This document shows, one piece after another, positions 8,883 through 17,723 of a DNA stretch of 64,000 nucleotides (the stretch's first letter is position 1; each line of letters begins with the position of its first letter). The stretch spans positions 27,057 to 91,056 of the forward strand of contig JAVLBP010000004.1 of the NCBI GenBank assembly GCA_031581145.1. The letters run 5' to 3'. Below the pieces are notes generated by a model, which was not told the DNA's origin, did no database searches, and saw only the letters and a program-made list of their open reading frames with translations. The position numbers were made by a program, and so were the translations under genes. The stretch comes from UBA8296 sp031581145 (GTDB taxonomy: Bacteria; Bacteroidota; Rhodothermia; Balneolales; Balneolaceae).

Positions 8883-11357
8883 ATGAATTCTTATGTGACG
8901 ATCTTGGGGGTGAGTGTCTGGATGAGCTTTTTATTCCATGGATCGATCACACATGCTCAAAACCATTCTCCTGCCGCGGGTGCTCCGGCTAATGAGTCCA
9001 CCCAAGCGTTTGATTTGGAGTCGCTCATTCCAGGAGATTGGCTAGCCATCTCATCCTTGGAACAAGTCGTAGAGCACCAGGTCACAACGTCTGGTGTCGC
9101 GTGGGTTGCCACGACGGGAGGCGTCTTTGGCGTTGACCTCTCTACGGGATTGATCGTCGACGTATTCACAACCAACGACGGACTCCATGCCACAAACCCC
9201 ACATCTATGGCACTTACATCTGATGGCGAGAGCTTGGTGATTGGTTATAGAGATGGAGCGTTAGACATTGTTGAGTTAGAAGCACGCCAAGTGAAAACAC
9301 GGTTTGATATCGTACGGTCAACCCGGTTTCCGGATAAATCCGTGCGGTCTGTCGAGGTGTTGGGTGATGCGGCATACATCGCGACGGGGTTTGGGATCGT
9401 CGTGTATGATGCCGGTACATGGCTTGTGCGTGAATCGGCTCTCCAATTTGGTGCGTGGCCCCTTGGTTTAGGGGTACAATCGATGGATATCCGGCCCGAT
9501 GGCTCGGTTTGGGTGGCCACGTCTGAGGGTGTAGCCACGTCGCCATCCACGTCGTCTTTGAGTCTCCCCTCATCCTGGCAAACGTGGACGATGCAGGAGA
9601 TTGGAAGCACCCCATTTACGTGGATTCGAGCATTGGAGCAAGGCATTGTCGCAGCCACATCAAGTCGTGTGATGCAATACAAAGATAACGTTGGATGGAG
9701 TACGTGGGATCAAGCCGGATCCATGGAATCATTTGACGTGGTGGAGGTTCCGAACACGAATCAGCGGGTACTCCTGCAACGTGTACGAATGTTGGTATTC
9801 CAAGGCGATAATGTGATTAAAAACATCCCTTTTGAGGATCGATCGGCGAGCATTGAGCTTGTCTCATCGACATCGGACGCCACGACCACAGATGAGATTA
9901 CCTTGCTCCGAGGCTCACTCACTCGAGGCGTCGTTGAGCATCACTTTGATTCAGAGTGGGCTGAGACGGCGACGTCCACGATGCGGCTCAATACGCCGGC
10001 AACGAACACCTTGAAGTCCATTACGATGACAGATCATGGCTTTTTGGGAGCTGTCTCAGAGACGTTCGACAACAACTTCATCTCGGATCGAAAGAAAGGG
10101 ATGACCGTGTATTCAACCACTACGGGGTGGACCAATGTGCATCAGTTTACCAATTCTACCATGGCCGAGGCCAATTTTCAGCTCTCGTTTCAGAGCGTAG
10201 CGACGGAATCGTATGCGTATGTTGGCAGCTGGGGTTCTGGTATTGCCCGGATGGCATTGGATGCGGAAGGAACACCAACCGGGGAGGTGAGGCTATTTAA
10301 TGCAGAGACAAGCTCTCTTCGGGGGTGGGAATTAGATAACGATCAATACGTTGTGATTTCTGGACTTGAGGTCGATTCTCAAGGTCGGCTGTGGACGGTG
10401 AGTCGATTTGCCTCTCGTGCACTGGCCTTTCATGATGAGGGGTCAGACGATTGGACGTTGGTACCCAAGGTCACGGGGTTGAGCTCCTTGGATCTATATG
10501 AAGGGCTATTTATCGACTCTCGCGATTGGAAATGGGTGTTTTTGAAATCAGCAAGCCGTGTAGGACGTGGGGTGATGGTGTTGGATACTGGAGCCGACCC
10601 AACCTCGAGCCAAGATGATCAAGCGGTGGTACTCAATGCAGGCTCTTCATCAGGAAATCTCCCTGATGCTACGGTAACGGCCGTACTCGAAGATCAACGC
10701 GGCGAGATATGGATTGGTACGGAGCGTGGGATTGCCAAACTATTATTCCCAGATCTATTACTCGTGGGCGGTGTAGCCGAACGGACAGCGCAATGGCTCA
10801 TTGCAGAGAATCCAACGGGCCCTTCACCGTATCTTCTGCGCGATATAAATGTGACAGCGATGGCTATCAATGGAGCAAATCAGAAATGGATTGCCACGGC
10901 AAATGATGGATTATGGCTTGTGAATGCGGCAGGAACGGCCATTCTTGAACATTTTACGCAGGAGAACTCCCCATTGCTGAGCGATGCCATTGAAGACCTG
11001 GCCTTTGACCCATCGACTGGAAATTTGTTTGTAAGCACAAGTGTTGGCGTCCAGATTTATCAAGATCGAGCGAATCAAGGGGCTTCCACACTGGAGAACC
11101 TTTCGGTGTACCCAAGCCCTTTTTCGTATGAACGCGATGAAGAGATGATTTTGGAAGGGCTGCCCACTCGGTCGCGAGTTCGTGTAGTCACCATTGATGG
11201 GCAACGCGTCAAGGGAATGGACGCTGAAGGAGGGCGCGTGCGGTGGAATGGCCTCTCAGATGATGGCAAGCGATTGAGCACGGGTGTCTATATCGTGATT
11301 GCACTGGATCGAGACGGCAAAGAACGTGCAGTGGGAAAAGTAGCAATCGTTCGGTGA
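8883..11357 (+). CDS. PorZ-like type IX secretion beta-propeller protein with C-terminal sorting domain
   Basis: ATG 8883 gives 824 residues with a signal peptide (hydrophobic about 5-20, ending near THAQ). Two regions of propeller-like repeats follow, with recurring blocks such as GVAWVATTGGVFGVD, GSVWVATSEGVA and GEIWIGTERGIAKL. The last 80 residues (VYPSPFSYERDEEM to GKVAIVR) form a FlgD-like type IX sorting domain with DGKRLSTGVYIV. In Porphyromonas, PorZ is part of the surface PorU-PorV-PorQ-PorZ attachment complex and binds anionic lipopolysaccharide. Length, propellers and sorting domain match PorZ. A generic two-component-regulator-type propeller protein is the alternative. It sits beside polysaccharide enzymes. 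Confidence 0.8.
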   Translation: MNSYVTILGVSVWMSFLFHGSITHAQNHSPAAGAPANESTQAFDLESLIPGDWLAISSLEQVVEHQVTTSGVAWVATTGGVFGVDLSTGLIVDVFTTNDGLHATNPTSMALTSDGESLVIGYRDGALDIVELEARQVKTRFDIVRSTRFPDKSVRSVEVLGDAAYIATGFGIVVYDAGTWLVRESALQFGAWPLGLGVQSMDIRPDGSVWVATSEGVATSPSTSSLSLPSSWQTWTMQEIGSTPFTWIRALEQGIVAATSSRVMQYKDNVGWSTWDQAGSMESFDVVEVPNTNQRVLLQRVRMLVFQGDNVIKNIPFEDRSASIELVSSTSDATTTDEITLLRGSLTRGVVEHHFDSEWAETATSTMRLNTPATNTLKSITMTDHGFLGAVSETFDNNFISDRKKGMTVYSTTTGWTNVHQFTNSTMAEANFQLSFQSVATESYAYVGSWGSGIARMALDAEGTPTGEVRLFNAETSSLRGWELDNDQYVVISGLEVDSQGRLWTVSRFASRALAFHDEGSDDWTLVPKVTGLSSLDLYEGLFIDSRDWKWVFLKSASRVGRGVMVLDTGADPTSSQDDQAVVLNAGSSSGNLPDATVTAVLEDQRGEIWIGTERGIAKLLFPDLLLVGGVAERTAQWLIAENPTGPSPYLLRDINVTAMAINGANQKWIATANDGLWLVNAAGTAILEHFTQENSPLLSDAIEDLAFDPSTGNLFVSTSVGVQIYQDRANQGASTLENLSVYPSPFSYERDEEMILEGLPTRSRVRVVTIDGQRVKGMDAEGGRVRWNGLSDDGKRLSTGVYIVIALDRDGKERAVGKVAIVR

Positions 11358-11395
11358 GTTGCGTATCGTGCATCGACGTTTGATTGCCCAAGCCC

Positions 11396-12214
11396 ATGAC
11401 TCAATCCTCTAGCTCGCACCCCCACCCTATGATTAGTGTTGTGACGGTGAATTATAACACCGCTCATCATGTCTTGCGTAGCTTAGAAACACTTTCTGTA
11501 GATACCCATCCACGCATAGCCCAAGCCATGATTATCGATAATGCCTCTAGTGATGATTCCAGAGAGCAATTATCCCATCTTAGAGGGAAGGTTCAGATTG
11601 AGTGGAACCAACACAACATTGGTTTTGGCCGCGCCAATAATCAAGCCATAGAGCAGGTTGAGTCCGCGTATGTCTGTTTGGTGAATCCTGACGTTCGCTT
11701 AACCGATAAATCGCTGACAACTATGGCAGAATATTTAGATGCCCATCCCGATGTTGCGGGGGTAGGCTGCGCGATGGTGAGTCGAGACGGAGAGGTGGCG
11801 GCGGAGTCCTTTCGGTATGAACCTACCAAAACCGCGAGTATTGCCAAATATTTGCATGTCCCAAAAGGGATACGGCGCGTGCTGGGGATGCCCGATTATT
11901 ATATGGATTTGGACGCTCTGAAAGATCAATCAGAGCCTGTGGCTGTCGACATCCTCTCCGGGGCCTGCATGGTGATGCGTGTTGAGGCGTTTCGTGAGGT
12001 GGGTGGATTTGATCCAGACTTCTTTTTGTATTGGGAGGATACCGATTTATCCGTTCGGTTGCGTCAAAAAGGGTGGGCGCTCCATGTGTTACCCTCCGTG
12101 GAGGCCATTCATTTTAAAACCTCCAGCCAGTCTCGGCAATCGCTACAATTTTGGCTCCAGTTTGGCCGGTCGATGGGGTTGTATTTCAAGAAGCGTTCAC
12201 ACTCCTCGACATAG
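11396..12214 (+). CDS. Glycosyltransferase family 2 (rhamnosyltransferase-like)
   Basis: Transfers a nucleotide-activated sugar onto a growing glycan at the cytoplasmic face of the membrane. ATG 11396 was preferred over a TTG four codons upstream and gives 272 residues. The GT-A fold begins SVVTVNYNTAHHVLRSL, with MIIDNASSDDS as the first acidic nucleotide-binding motif and NPDVRL as the DXD-like site. The acceptor region has GACMVMRVEAFREVGGFDPDFFLYWEDTDLSVRL, as in WbbL-type rhamnosyltransferases. It follows the PorZ-like gene by 38 bp. Repeats begin exactly at its TAG stop. Confidence 0.9.
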   Translation: MTQSSSSHPHPMISVVTVNYNTAHHVLRSLETLSVDTHPRIAQAMIIDNASSDDSREQLSHLRGKVQIEWNQHNIGFGRANNQAIEQVESAYVCLVNPDVRLTDKSLTTMAEYLDAHPDVAGVGCAMVSRDGEVAAESFRYEPTKTASIAKYLHVPKGIRRVLGMPDYYMDLDALKDQSEPVAVDILSGACMVMRVEAFREVGGFDPDFFLYWEDTDLSVRLRQKGWALHVLPSVEAIHFKTSSQSRQSLQFWLQFGRSMGLYFKKRSHSST

Positions 12215-12285
12215 ATTCCAGGCAGAGTTCAGGCAGAGTAGATTCCAGTCAGACTAGGCTCCAGGCAGAATAGAAAACTGGTAGA
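12208..12285. repeat. Degenerate repeats starting on the stop codon of the GT2 gene
   Basis: Copies of TAGATTCCAGGCAGA-like sequence follow one another with varying length. TAG appears at the true stop (12212-12214), again in frame 27 bp later, and twice more out of frame. The spacer to tgt holds nothing else I can identify. Confidence 0.7.
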
Positions 12286-12312
12286 CTTCATATAGAGCAC
12301 CCTCCATCCATT

Positions 12313-13449
12313 TTATAATCGTGCCGTCACTGCCTCAATCATAGGCCCCACCCATGCGTCGTAACGGTCTTCTGCAATCGCTTTGCGCGCTTCTGCCATC
12401 AGCCAGAGATAAAACGTCAGGTTGTGTTCGGAGGCCAACTCCATGCCCAAGAGCTCGTTGCATCGAATGAGATGGTGGAGATAACTCATGTTGTAGGCTT
12501 GGCATACGTCTGAGGGAAACTCAGGATCGAGAGGCTTATGATGATGGCGCCAATGGGCATTGCGAAGGTTGACCAGCCCATGACGTGTAAATAACATACC
12601 GTTTCTAGCATTACGCGTAGGCATGACACAGTCAAACATATCGACACCACGACGAATGGCTTCAAGTAAATTGGTGGGTGTGCCGACGCCCATGAGGTAA
12701 CGAGGCCGATCTTCTGGCAAGATGTCGGTATTTTCGTCGGCAATCTGCATCATCACCTCTGTAGGTTCACCGACGCTCAACCCCCCAATGGCTAACCCTT
12801 CAAAAGGAAGGGATGCCATAAACTCAGCCGAGGCTTTACGAAGATCCGAATACGTGCCACCCTGTACAATCCCAAATTGAAGTTGCTTGTGACCGTAGCG
12901 TGGCTCGGTTTGCTCAAAGGCGCTTCGTCCACGCTGGGCCCATCGGTGGGTTAGCTCCATCGACTCTCGCACATACTTGTAGGATGCAGGCCAGGGGGGG
13001 CATTCATCTAGAATCATCATGATATCGGAGCCTAAATCTCGCTGAATATCCACCACATTCTCAGGTGTAAACCAATGTGGCGAGCCGTCCAAATGGCTTT
13101 TGAACTTTGCACCCTTCTCTTCCAATGAGCGCATCTCCGACAAGCTAAAGATTTGATACCCCCCCGAATCGGTCAAAATTGCACGATCCCACCCCATGAA
13201 TCCGTGCAAACCTCCAGCCTCTGCCATGACCTCCATCCCTGGTCGTAAATAGAGGTGGTAGGTGTTGCCAAGAATAATAGGGGCATCAATTCGTGTCTTT
13301 AAATCCTCACGGCTCACCCCTTTGACGGTTGCCTGGGTGCCCACAGGCATAAAGATGGGTGTCTCTATCGCCCCATGGTCTGTATGAAGCGTTCCAAGGC
13401 GCGCTTTGGATGAGGAATCGGTATGGTGGTGCTCAAAAATCTTAGGCAT
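12313..13449 (-). CDS. tgt: tRNA-guanine(34) transglycosylase
   Basis: Exchanges guanine-34 of GUN-anticodon tRNAs for preQ1, a step of queuosine synthesis. Length (378) is typical. Substrate-binding Asp is D94 (LTDSGGYQIFSL). The base-recognition loop is FGIVQGGTYSDLR and the nucleophile is D270 in GVDMFDCVMPTR. The zinc site is unusual: aligned to the textbook C-x-C-x2-C...H, the first two cysteines are F311 and S313, while C316 and H342 remain. I recall that Bacteroidota enzymes often lack parts of this site, so activity is still expected. It is divergent from the sugar transferase gene. Confidence 0.94.
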   Translation of the reverse strand: MPKIFEHHHTDSSSKARLGTLHTDHGAIETPIFMPVGTQATVKGVSREDLKTRIDAPIILGNTYHLYLRPGMEVMAEAGGLHGFMGWDRAILTDSGGYQIFSLSEMRSLEEKGAKFKSHLDGSPHWFTPENVVDIQRDLGSDIMMILDECPPWPASYKYVRESMELTHRWAQRGRSAFEQTEPRYGHKQLQFGIVQGGTYSDLRKASAEFMASLPFEGLAIGGLSVGEPTEVMMQIADENTDILPEDRPRYLMGVGTPTNLLEAIRRGVDMFDCVMPTRNARNGMLFTRHGLVNLRNAHWRHHHKPLDPEFPSDVCQAYNMSYLHHLIRCNELLGMELASEHNLTFYLWLMAEARKAIAEDRYDAWVGPMIEAVTARL

Positions 13450-13517
13450 AGTAAAGGAAGGTAAAACATAAAAAATGATTATACTTCAATCCTTCAATCA
13501 ATTAGAGTGTCAATCTG

Positions 13518-14927
13518 TTGTTCGGACTTAATCAAGAAAGAGAGGTTGCTTACACTGCCCTTGCCGATGGCTTAATGCTATCGTTTGTATGGTTGCTATT
13601 TGCTGGTTCAAACCAGTGGATGACATTGTATACCCCGCTTGGGTTTCCCTCATCTGTCTATTTCGTTGGCTTAATTCACCTCTTGGTGTGGATGACGGTA
13701 AGTCTATTTGCCGGAATGTATACAAAGCTCTTTTTGATCTCACGCATTGATGAGGTGTTTCGTGTAGGAGCCACCACCTTGGTGGGGTTCGTTGTCTTTT
13801 TGGTGCTTCGTTTGAGTACTGTCGATTTGACCTTATCCGATAGTGTATTTTCGACGATTTCGATGGTGTTACCCTATGTCGGATTGGTTGGGGGTGGATT
13901 GTTGGTGAATCGACTCGTCATACGAACGATTCAACGTGCTTATGCGAAGCGTGGAAAAGGGCTTCATCGCGCGGTCATTGTGGGTACGGGTGGGACTGCG
14001 AAAATGATTGGTCAACAGCTCGATCAGTACAAAACTCTCGGGATGCAGGTGCTGGGCTATTATTCTGTCAATGGAGAGGTGCCTGAAGTGGAGCAGGCGG
14101 AAATTTTGGGGGATGTTGAGGAGTTCCGAGCTAAAGCCGCGGCGATGAGAGTCCAGGATGTGATTATTGCACTCGAAAAAGAGCAACAAGAAAAGTGGCT
14201 TCCCGTTGTCTCAAGTGTCGATGATCCCAAGGTGACACTCAAAATGTTGCCTGATTTTCACCAGATGGTTGGGGGATATGCCAAAACGCACCAAATTTTT
14301 GGCTTGCCCTTGGTGGATATTCAACCCGCAGATATGCCCACTTGGGAGTGGTTTATTAAGCGCTCACTGGATGTCATGGTGTCTGCCGTGGTGCTGGTCG
14401 TGCTTCTCCCACTTATTTTAATCCTTGCCTTGGCTGTACGTATGACCTCTGACGGTCCAGCGATTTACAAACAGAAACGGGTGGGCAAGCATGGGCGGGC
14501 GTTCACGATGTACAAATTTCGCTCCATGGTCAACAATGCCGAGGCAACCACAGGACCTATTTGGGCATCCGACGATGACCCTCGTGTGACAAATGTGGGG
14601 CATTGGCTGCGCAAAACCCGTCTTGATGAGATTCCACAGTTTTTCAATGTCCTTTTTGGGGATATGAGTCTAGTAGGACCCCGGCCAGAACGCCCTCACT
14701 TTGTGAAGAAATATGAGCGCTCTATCCCCTTATACAGTCGACGTCTTCGGGTAACACCAGGGATCACAGGATGGGCGCAGGTGAAATGGAAATACGATGA
14801 ATCATTTGATGATGTAAAAGAGCGCACGAAATACGATCTTTTCTACGTTGAGAATATCTCACTGCGGTTAGATCTAAAAATTCTCATCAACACCCTGTTT
14901 GTCGTTCTGCGAGCGGAAGGCAAATAA
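13518..14927 (+). CDS. Polyprenyl-phosphate sugar-1-phosphate transferase (exopolysaccharide/O-antigen initiation)
   Basis: Puts the first sugar phosphate onto undecaprenyl phosphate in the inner membrane, starting a polysaccharide repeat. The protein has 469 residues, with about four N-terminal membrane helices (15-135) and a CoA-binding-like Rossmann region (RAVIVGTGGTAKMIGQQ). A fifth helix near residue 290 leads into the bacterial sugar transferase domain. That domain has SDGPAIYKQKRVGKHG, FTMYKFRSM, TRLDEIPQFFNVLFGDMSLV followed by GPRPERP, and TPGITGWAQV. The start is a TTG at 13518, the only codon giving a complete first helix. Neighbouring glycosyltransferases suggest a shared pathway; the sugar is unknown. 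Confidence 0.92.
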   Translation: MFGLNQEREVAYTALADGLMLSFVWLLFAGSNQWMTLYTPLGFPSSVYFVGLIHLLVWMTVSLFAGMYTKLFLISRIDEVFRVGATTLVGFVVFLVLRLSTVDLTLSDSVFSTISMVLPYVGLVGGGLLVNRLVIRTIQRAYAKRGKGLHRAVIVGTGGTAKMIGQQLDQYKTLGMQVLGYYSVNGEVPEVEQAEILGDVEEFRAKAAAMRVQDVIIALEKEQQEKWLPVVSSVDDPKVTLKMLPDFHQMVGGYAKTHQIFGLPLVDIQPADMPTWEWFIKRSLDVMVSAVVLVVLLPLILILALAVRMTSDGPAIYKQKRVGKHGRAFTMYKFRSMVNNAEATTGPIWASDDDPRVTNVGHWLRKTRLDEIPQFFNVLFGDMSLVGPRPERPHFVKKYERSIPLYSRRLRVTPGITGWAQVKWKYDESFDDVKERTKYDLFYVENISLRLDLKILINTLFVVLRAEGK

Positions 14928-14962
14928 GGCGTAAAAAGATCAGACACACCTGCCTATCCAAC

Positions 14963-15691
14963 ATGGCTTCCGATACCCTTGTAATTATTCCAACCTATAA
15001 TGAATCGGCCAATGTGCCTAAGGTGCTGAGTGCCTTGATGTCGCTGGACCGAGAGGTTGATGTGCTCATGATTGATGACGGCTCTCCCGACGGGACAGCC
15101 GATGTGGTGCGCGAATGGCAGGTAAGCTACCCTGAACACATCCATTTGCTTGAGCGTGAAGGAAAGCAAGGCTTAGGAACAGCGTATGTTGCTGGTTTTC
15201 GGTATGCGCTGGAAAGAGAGTTTGAGTTTGTGTGTGAGATGGATGCTGATCTGTCTCATTCCCCAGAAGATATTCCACGATTGGTAGCCGAAGTGGAGGC
15301 TGGGCAAAGTGACGTTGCCATTGGCTCGCGGTATTCCGATGGGATTTCTATCATTAACTGGCCATTATCGAGGCTGATTTTGTCTTATGCTGCGAATTTG
15401 TACGCTCGCGTGATAACCGGATTACCGGTCAAAGACACGACGGCTGGGTTTAAGTGTATTCGCAGAACTGTGTTGGAAACGATTGACCTTTCTAAAATTC
15501 GCTCAAACGGATACGCATTTCAGATCGAACTCCATTTCCGAGCATGGAGAGCTGGATTTACCCTTTCGGAAGTGAGCATCATTTTCCGCGAGCGAGAGGA
15601 GGGCGTCTCTAAGATGTCGAAGAAGATTGTTCGCGAGGCGATGTGGCGGGTGTGGACGATGAAGATTCGTTCTGTTTTCGGGCTTCTTTGA
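14963..15691 (+). CDS. Polyprenol-phosphate mannosyltransferase (Dpm1-like GT2)
   Basis: A 242-residue cytoplasmic-face GT2 enzyme of the dolichol-phosphate mannose synthase type. It makes a lipid-linked sugar donor for reactions outside the membrane. Motifs are VIIPTYNESANVPKVL, MIDDGSPDGTADVV (metal/nucleotide site) and EMDADLSHSPEDIPRL (DXD). The acceptor-side block is DTTAGFKCIRRTVLE. No C-terminal membrane domain is present, as in short bacterial members. It follows the sugar transferase by 35 bp on the same strand. Its last 83 bp overlap the convergent endonuclease III gene. Confidence 0.9.
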   Translation: MASDTLVIIPTYNESANVPKVLSALMSLDREVDVLMIDDGSPDGTADVVREWQVSYPEHIHLLEREGKQGLGTAYVAGFRYALEREFEFVCEMDADLSHSPEDIPRLVAEVEAGQSDVAIGSRYSDGISIINWPLSRLILSYAANLYARVITGLPVKDTTAGFKCIRRTVLETIDLSKIRSNGYAFQIELHFRAWRAGFTLSEVSIIFREREEGVSKMSKKIVREAMWRVWTMKIRSVFGLL

Positions 15692-16349
15692 CGCACGTAC
15701 AGCGTCGGCCATACGTCATGCAAATGGGATGAAACGAGGGGGTAGCAAATCGCGCCTTGCAAGGGCCCCGTCCATGATGGATCATTAAGTGGGATAGATC
15801 CGCCCAGCTCTCTTGAGGAAATAATCCCATTAAGTCGCGTTCAATGCGTGCGGTATTTTCTTTTTCGCGCGTGAGCCCAAATCGGTAGGCTAAGCGCTTG
15901 ACATGGGTATCGACCACAACCCCTACATTGATATTAAAGGCATTACCCAGCACCACATTGGCGGTTTTTCTGGCTGCGCCTCGAAGGGTTAACAGCTCAT
16001 CCATGGTTTGAGGAACCTCCCCGTTGAAGTTTTGGACGAGTGAATGGGCGGTCTCTTTAAGGGACTTGGCTTTGTTTTTGTAAAATCCTGTGGTTCGGAC
16101 GAGCTCTTCCAAATGCTTGAGTGGCGCATCGGCCATAAGCTCGGGTGTTGGGTACGCTTCAAAGAGTGCCGGGGTCACCATATTCACGCGGACGTCCGTG
16201 CATTGAGCGCTCAAAATCGTGGCGCAGAGCAATTCAAAGGCGTTGCTGTGAATGAGCTCGCAGTGGGGGTTTGGATATTCGGCATAGAGATCCGCGAGGA
16301 GCGCTTCCGCTCGATCTTTTTGTGCCCGTGTTTTGCGTGCTTTTTTCAT
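15609..16349 (-). CDS. nth: Endonuclease III family DNA glycosylase/lyase lacking canonical iron-sulfur ligands
   Basis: Excises oxidised pyrimidines and nicks the strand. ATG 16349 gives 246 residues; E. coli Nth has 211. Catalytic K128 (ARKTANVVLG) and D147 (VVDTHVKRLAYRFGL) are present. Two deviations stand out. The hairpin normally reading LPGVGRKTA is LRGAARKTA. The C-terminal 4Fe-4S loop C-x6-C-x2-C-x5-C is absent, with only C197, C210, C217 and C219 after HHGRGPCKAR, followed by a Ser/Thr-rich tail. Checking the other two frames does not restore the loop. The long tail lies in the overlap with the Dpm1-like gene, so an old frameshift or truncation-extension is possible. Confidence 0.85.
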   Translation of the reverse strand: MKKARKTRAQKDRAEALLADLYAEYPNPHCELIHSNAFELLCATILSAQCTDVRVNMVTPALFEAYPTPELMADAPLKHLEELVRTTGFYKNKAKSLKETAHSLVQNFNGEVPQTMDELLTLRGAARKTANVVLGNAFNINVGVVVDTHVKRLAYRFGLTREKENTARIERDLMGLFPQESWADLSHLMIHHGRGPCKARFATPSFHPICMTYGRRCTCVKEARKQNESSSSTPATSPREQSSSTS

Positions 16350-16372
16350 GTGGGGTTGTGTACTTTGCCCTA

Positions 16373-17650
16373 ATGTATGAACGTAACCATTCAATCTCGA
16401 CTTGGGTTCCGCTGGGCCTTTTTGCGCTGGCCTATGTCCTGAGTTTTATGAACCGTCAAATTGTGGCGGTCAATGGGGCGGTGATTCGAGAGGCGTTTGA
16501 GTTGAGCCAGTTTCAGCTTGGACTCCTTTATGGAACGGCCTTTTCTGTGATTTATGCCGTGAGTGGATTGTTCATGGGGTGGTTGGCCGATCGATGGTCA
16601 AGAATAGGGCTTATCATCCTCGGTGTGTTGGGGTGGAGCGCTGCGTCGCTGTCGGGTGCCTTTGCCCAAACCTTTGGGATGCTCGTTGTAGGTCGCTTGG
16701 CCTTGGGGGTATTTCAATCGATGCTGAGTCCGGCTGTACATGCCTACATGGCCGATCGATTTGATGTTTCCCGTCGCGCGACGGTGTTTTCGATCTACTC
16801 CTCTGCCATTTTTGTGGGGATCGCTCTCTCTTTTTTAATCGGGGGTTCGGTGGCGCAATGGCTGGATTGGCGTTGGGCCATGGCGATAGTGGCTGCACCT
16901 GGATTTGTGGTAGCCTTGGGGCTTTGGGGAGCGGGGACGCGTTCTCTTGGCGTGGAACGTGAGTCGTGGCAGGAGAGCGATGCTGGGGGCGGTGATGGAT
17001 TCTCGGCCGATGCAAAGGCGCCTTATGGACTAACTTGGATCACCAATCCATCACTGTGGCTTCATTTAGTTGGTTTCTCCGCCATGGCCATGATTGGTTA
17101 TACCATGCTGGCATTTATGGGGAGCATTCTCACAGAAACGCATGACCGCCCCGACCTGATTCCGATGCTGGGATGGTTTTTCTTTGGTGTCGCTGTCATG
17201 AATGTCATTTCTGGTCGCTTCGCTGATCGACTGGCCAAGAGGTCTGGAGCTTTGCGTTACATCCCTGCCCTGATTGCCTTACTAGGTGTCCCAAGTTATG
17301 TGAGTGGGGTATTTGCATCGTCTCCAATGGCAACATATTGGCTCTTTGGCCTCGGCCTTTGGCTCTGTTCGTCATATAATGGATTGGCCGCCGGACTTAT
17401 TCAAATGTATGTACCTGACTCCGTGAGGGGACAAGCGAGTGCACTCTATCTATTTGTGATTTCGATGGTGGGTTTGGGTATTGGACCTGCTATGGCGGGG
17501 CAACTTGCCGACACATTTACTACACAAGGATTTGGGAATCAGGCACTTCCCATGGCCTTGACAGTTGTGATTGTGAGTGCATCTATTCTAGCCGCCGGGG
17601 CGTTTTTGCTCGCGATTCAGCGGTATAGTAAAGATGCTGTAGAAGGGTAG
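16373..17650 (+). CDS. Major facilitator transporter, Spinster-like family
   Basis: A 425-residue, 12-helix inner-membrane transporter. ATG 16373 is chosen because it starts just before the first helix; an upstream frame extension would overlap nth. Family hallmarks are SFMNRQIVAVNG at helix one, GLFMGWLADRWSR in the first cytoplasmic loop, SPAVHAYMADRF and RRATVFSIYSSAIFVGIAL. Spinster-type carriers in bacteria have few known substrates; lipids, sugars and organic anions have been proposed for relatives. It is divergent from nth by 23 bp and separate from downstream hicB. Confidence 0.85.
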   Translation: MYERNHSISTWVPLGLFALAYVLSFMNRQIVAVNGAVIREAFELSQFQLGLLYGTAFSVIYAVSGLFMGWLADRWSRIGLIILGVLGWSAASLSGAFAQTFGMLVVGRLALGVFQSMLSPAVHAYMADRFDVSRRATVFSIYSSAIFVGIALSFLIGGSVAQWLDWRWAMAIVAAPGFVVALGLWGAGTRSLGVERESWQESDAGGGDGFSADAKAPYGLTWITNPSLWLHLVGFSAMAMIGYTMLAFMGSILTETHDRPDLIPMLGWFFFGVAVMNVISGRFADRLAKRSGALRYIPALIALLGVPSYVSGVFASSPMATYWLFGLGLWLCSSYNGLAAGLIQMYVPDSVRGQASALYLFVISMVGLGIGPAMAGQLADTFTTQGFGNQALPMALTVVIVSASILAAGAFLLAIQRYSKDAVEG

Positions 17651-17723
17651 TGGCTTATTTACGACCCGCATTTTATCAAATATTATCTTGCTAAACATAT
17701 AATAGTGTCATATTGTTAACAAC

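Noticed and set aside
17651..17723. A hicA gene upstream of hicB
   Set aside because: The gap is 73 bp, far shorter than hicA (about 180-250 bp), and no frame continues into the flanking genes.
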